Of a DNA stretch of 5,582 nt, positions 5,521 through 5,582 are shown in pieces; within the stretch, counting starts at the first letter, position 1; each line of letters starts with the position of its first letter. The notes under the pieces are model-generated. The model was given only the letters and a program-made list of their open reading frames with translations, made no database searches and was not told where the DNA came from. Origin of the DNA: Clostridia bacterium (GTDB lineage: Bacteria; Bacillota; Clostridia; Oscillospirales; CAG-272); assembly GCA_017629925.1 (NCBI GenBank), contig JAGBWH010000081.1:1-5582 (forward strand). The letters run 5' to 3'. The translations under genes were made by a program, and so were the position numbers.

Positions 5521-5570
5521 AGAAAGAGCAAACACGCACGGCGAAAAATCTTGAATGTTTGCTCTTTTTT
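5521..5570 (+). terminator. Rho-independent terminator of the ADP-ribosylglycohydrolase/esterase unit
   Basis: A 12-bp perfect stem pairs AAAGAGCAAACA (5523-5534) with TGTTTGCTCTTT (5556-5567) around a 21-nt loop. A TTTTTT run covers 5565-5570 on the plus strand. It lies about 130 nt after the esterase stop with no gene in between, so it is the likely end of that transcript. On the minus strand the tail is only TTTC, so termination from the right would be weaker. Confidence 0.82.
5523..5569 (-). repeat. Dispersed palindromic repeat, copy B (inverted relative to copy A)
   Basis: Read on the minus strand, this 47-nt copy has the same three blocks as copy A: AAAAAGAGCAAAC (complement of 5557-5569), CAAGATTTTTCG (complement of 5542-5553) and TGTTTGCTCTTT (complement of 5523-5534). 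The separating segments are 3 and 7 nt. The second half of the inner stem seen in copy A is replaced by CCGTGCG, so the inner hairpin is lost although the 12-nt block is conserved. Confidence 0.75.
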
Positions 5571-5582
5571 CTGTTAGTGATG

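Noticed and set aside
5418..5582. Open frame from ATG 5418 to the window edge, possible start of another gene
   Set aside because: There is no ribosome binding site, the frame reads straight through the terminator hairpin, and the predicted peptide resembles nothing I recognise. It is most likely chance.

Overview
The window looks like chromosomal DNA of a Bacillota (Firmicutes) bacterium, most likely a Clostridia-type anaerobe. The reasons are AAAGGAG-like ribosome binding sites 6-10 nt before most starts, two sigma-A type promoters with TTGACA boxes and 17-nt spacers, intermediate GC content, and protein families common in that group. The exact taxon cannot be read from the sequence. I see no transposase, phage gene, CRISPR array, tRNA or rRNA. 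The visible stops of the intact genes are TAA, so the genetic code appears standard.

Layout. (1) Positions 1-248 hold the 3' end of a mutY (A/G-specific adenine glycosylase) reading frame on the plus strand. It is interrupted by an in-frame TAA at 108-110, although the family's C-terminal signature continues on both sides of the stop. (2) A SpoU/TrmH-family RNA 2'-O-methyltransferase (256-969) follows 7 nt after the mutY stop. (3) On the minus strand, a three-gene unit runs from about 3577 down to 1115: psuG (pseudouridine-5'-phosphate glycosidase), a PHP-domain phosphoesterase and a Nudix hydrolase. It starts from a recognisable promoter and meets the methyltransferase gene tail to tail. A bidirectional terminator hairpin lies between them. 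(4) After a divergent promoter region (3467-3786), a plus-strand pair begins from a perfect-consensus promoter: an ADP-ribosylglycohydrolase (3787-4578) and a cytoplasmic serine esterase (4614-5390). (5) The last 192 bases hold a row of small dyads and a second terminator hairpin.

Functional reading. The psuG-PHP-Nudix unit suggests handling of modified or damaged nucleotides and RNA breakdown products. PsuG splits pseudouridine 5'-phosphate, the PHP protein resembles nucleotide phosphatase/RNase AM-type enzymes, and Nudix proteins hydrolyse nucleoside diphosphate derivatives. No pseudouridine kinase gene (psuK) is present in the window. The ADP-ribosylglycohydrolase/esterase pair may also be a salvage or detoxification unit, but its substrates cannot be read from the sequence.

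The most notable non-coding signal is that the two terminator hairpins, 4.5 kb apart, are inverted copies of one roughly 47-nt sequence. They share the stem and also a 12-nt block in the loop, which points to a dispersed palindromic repeat family doubling as a terminator. The second notable point is the apparently recent mutY lesion.
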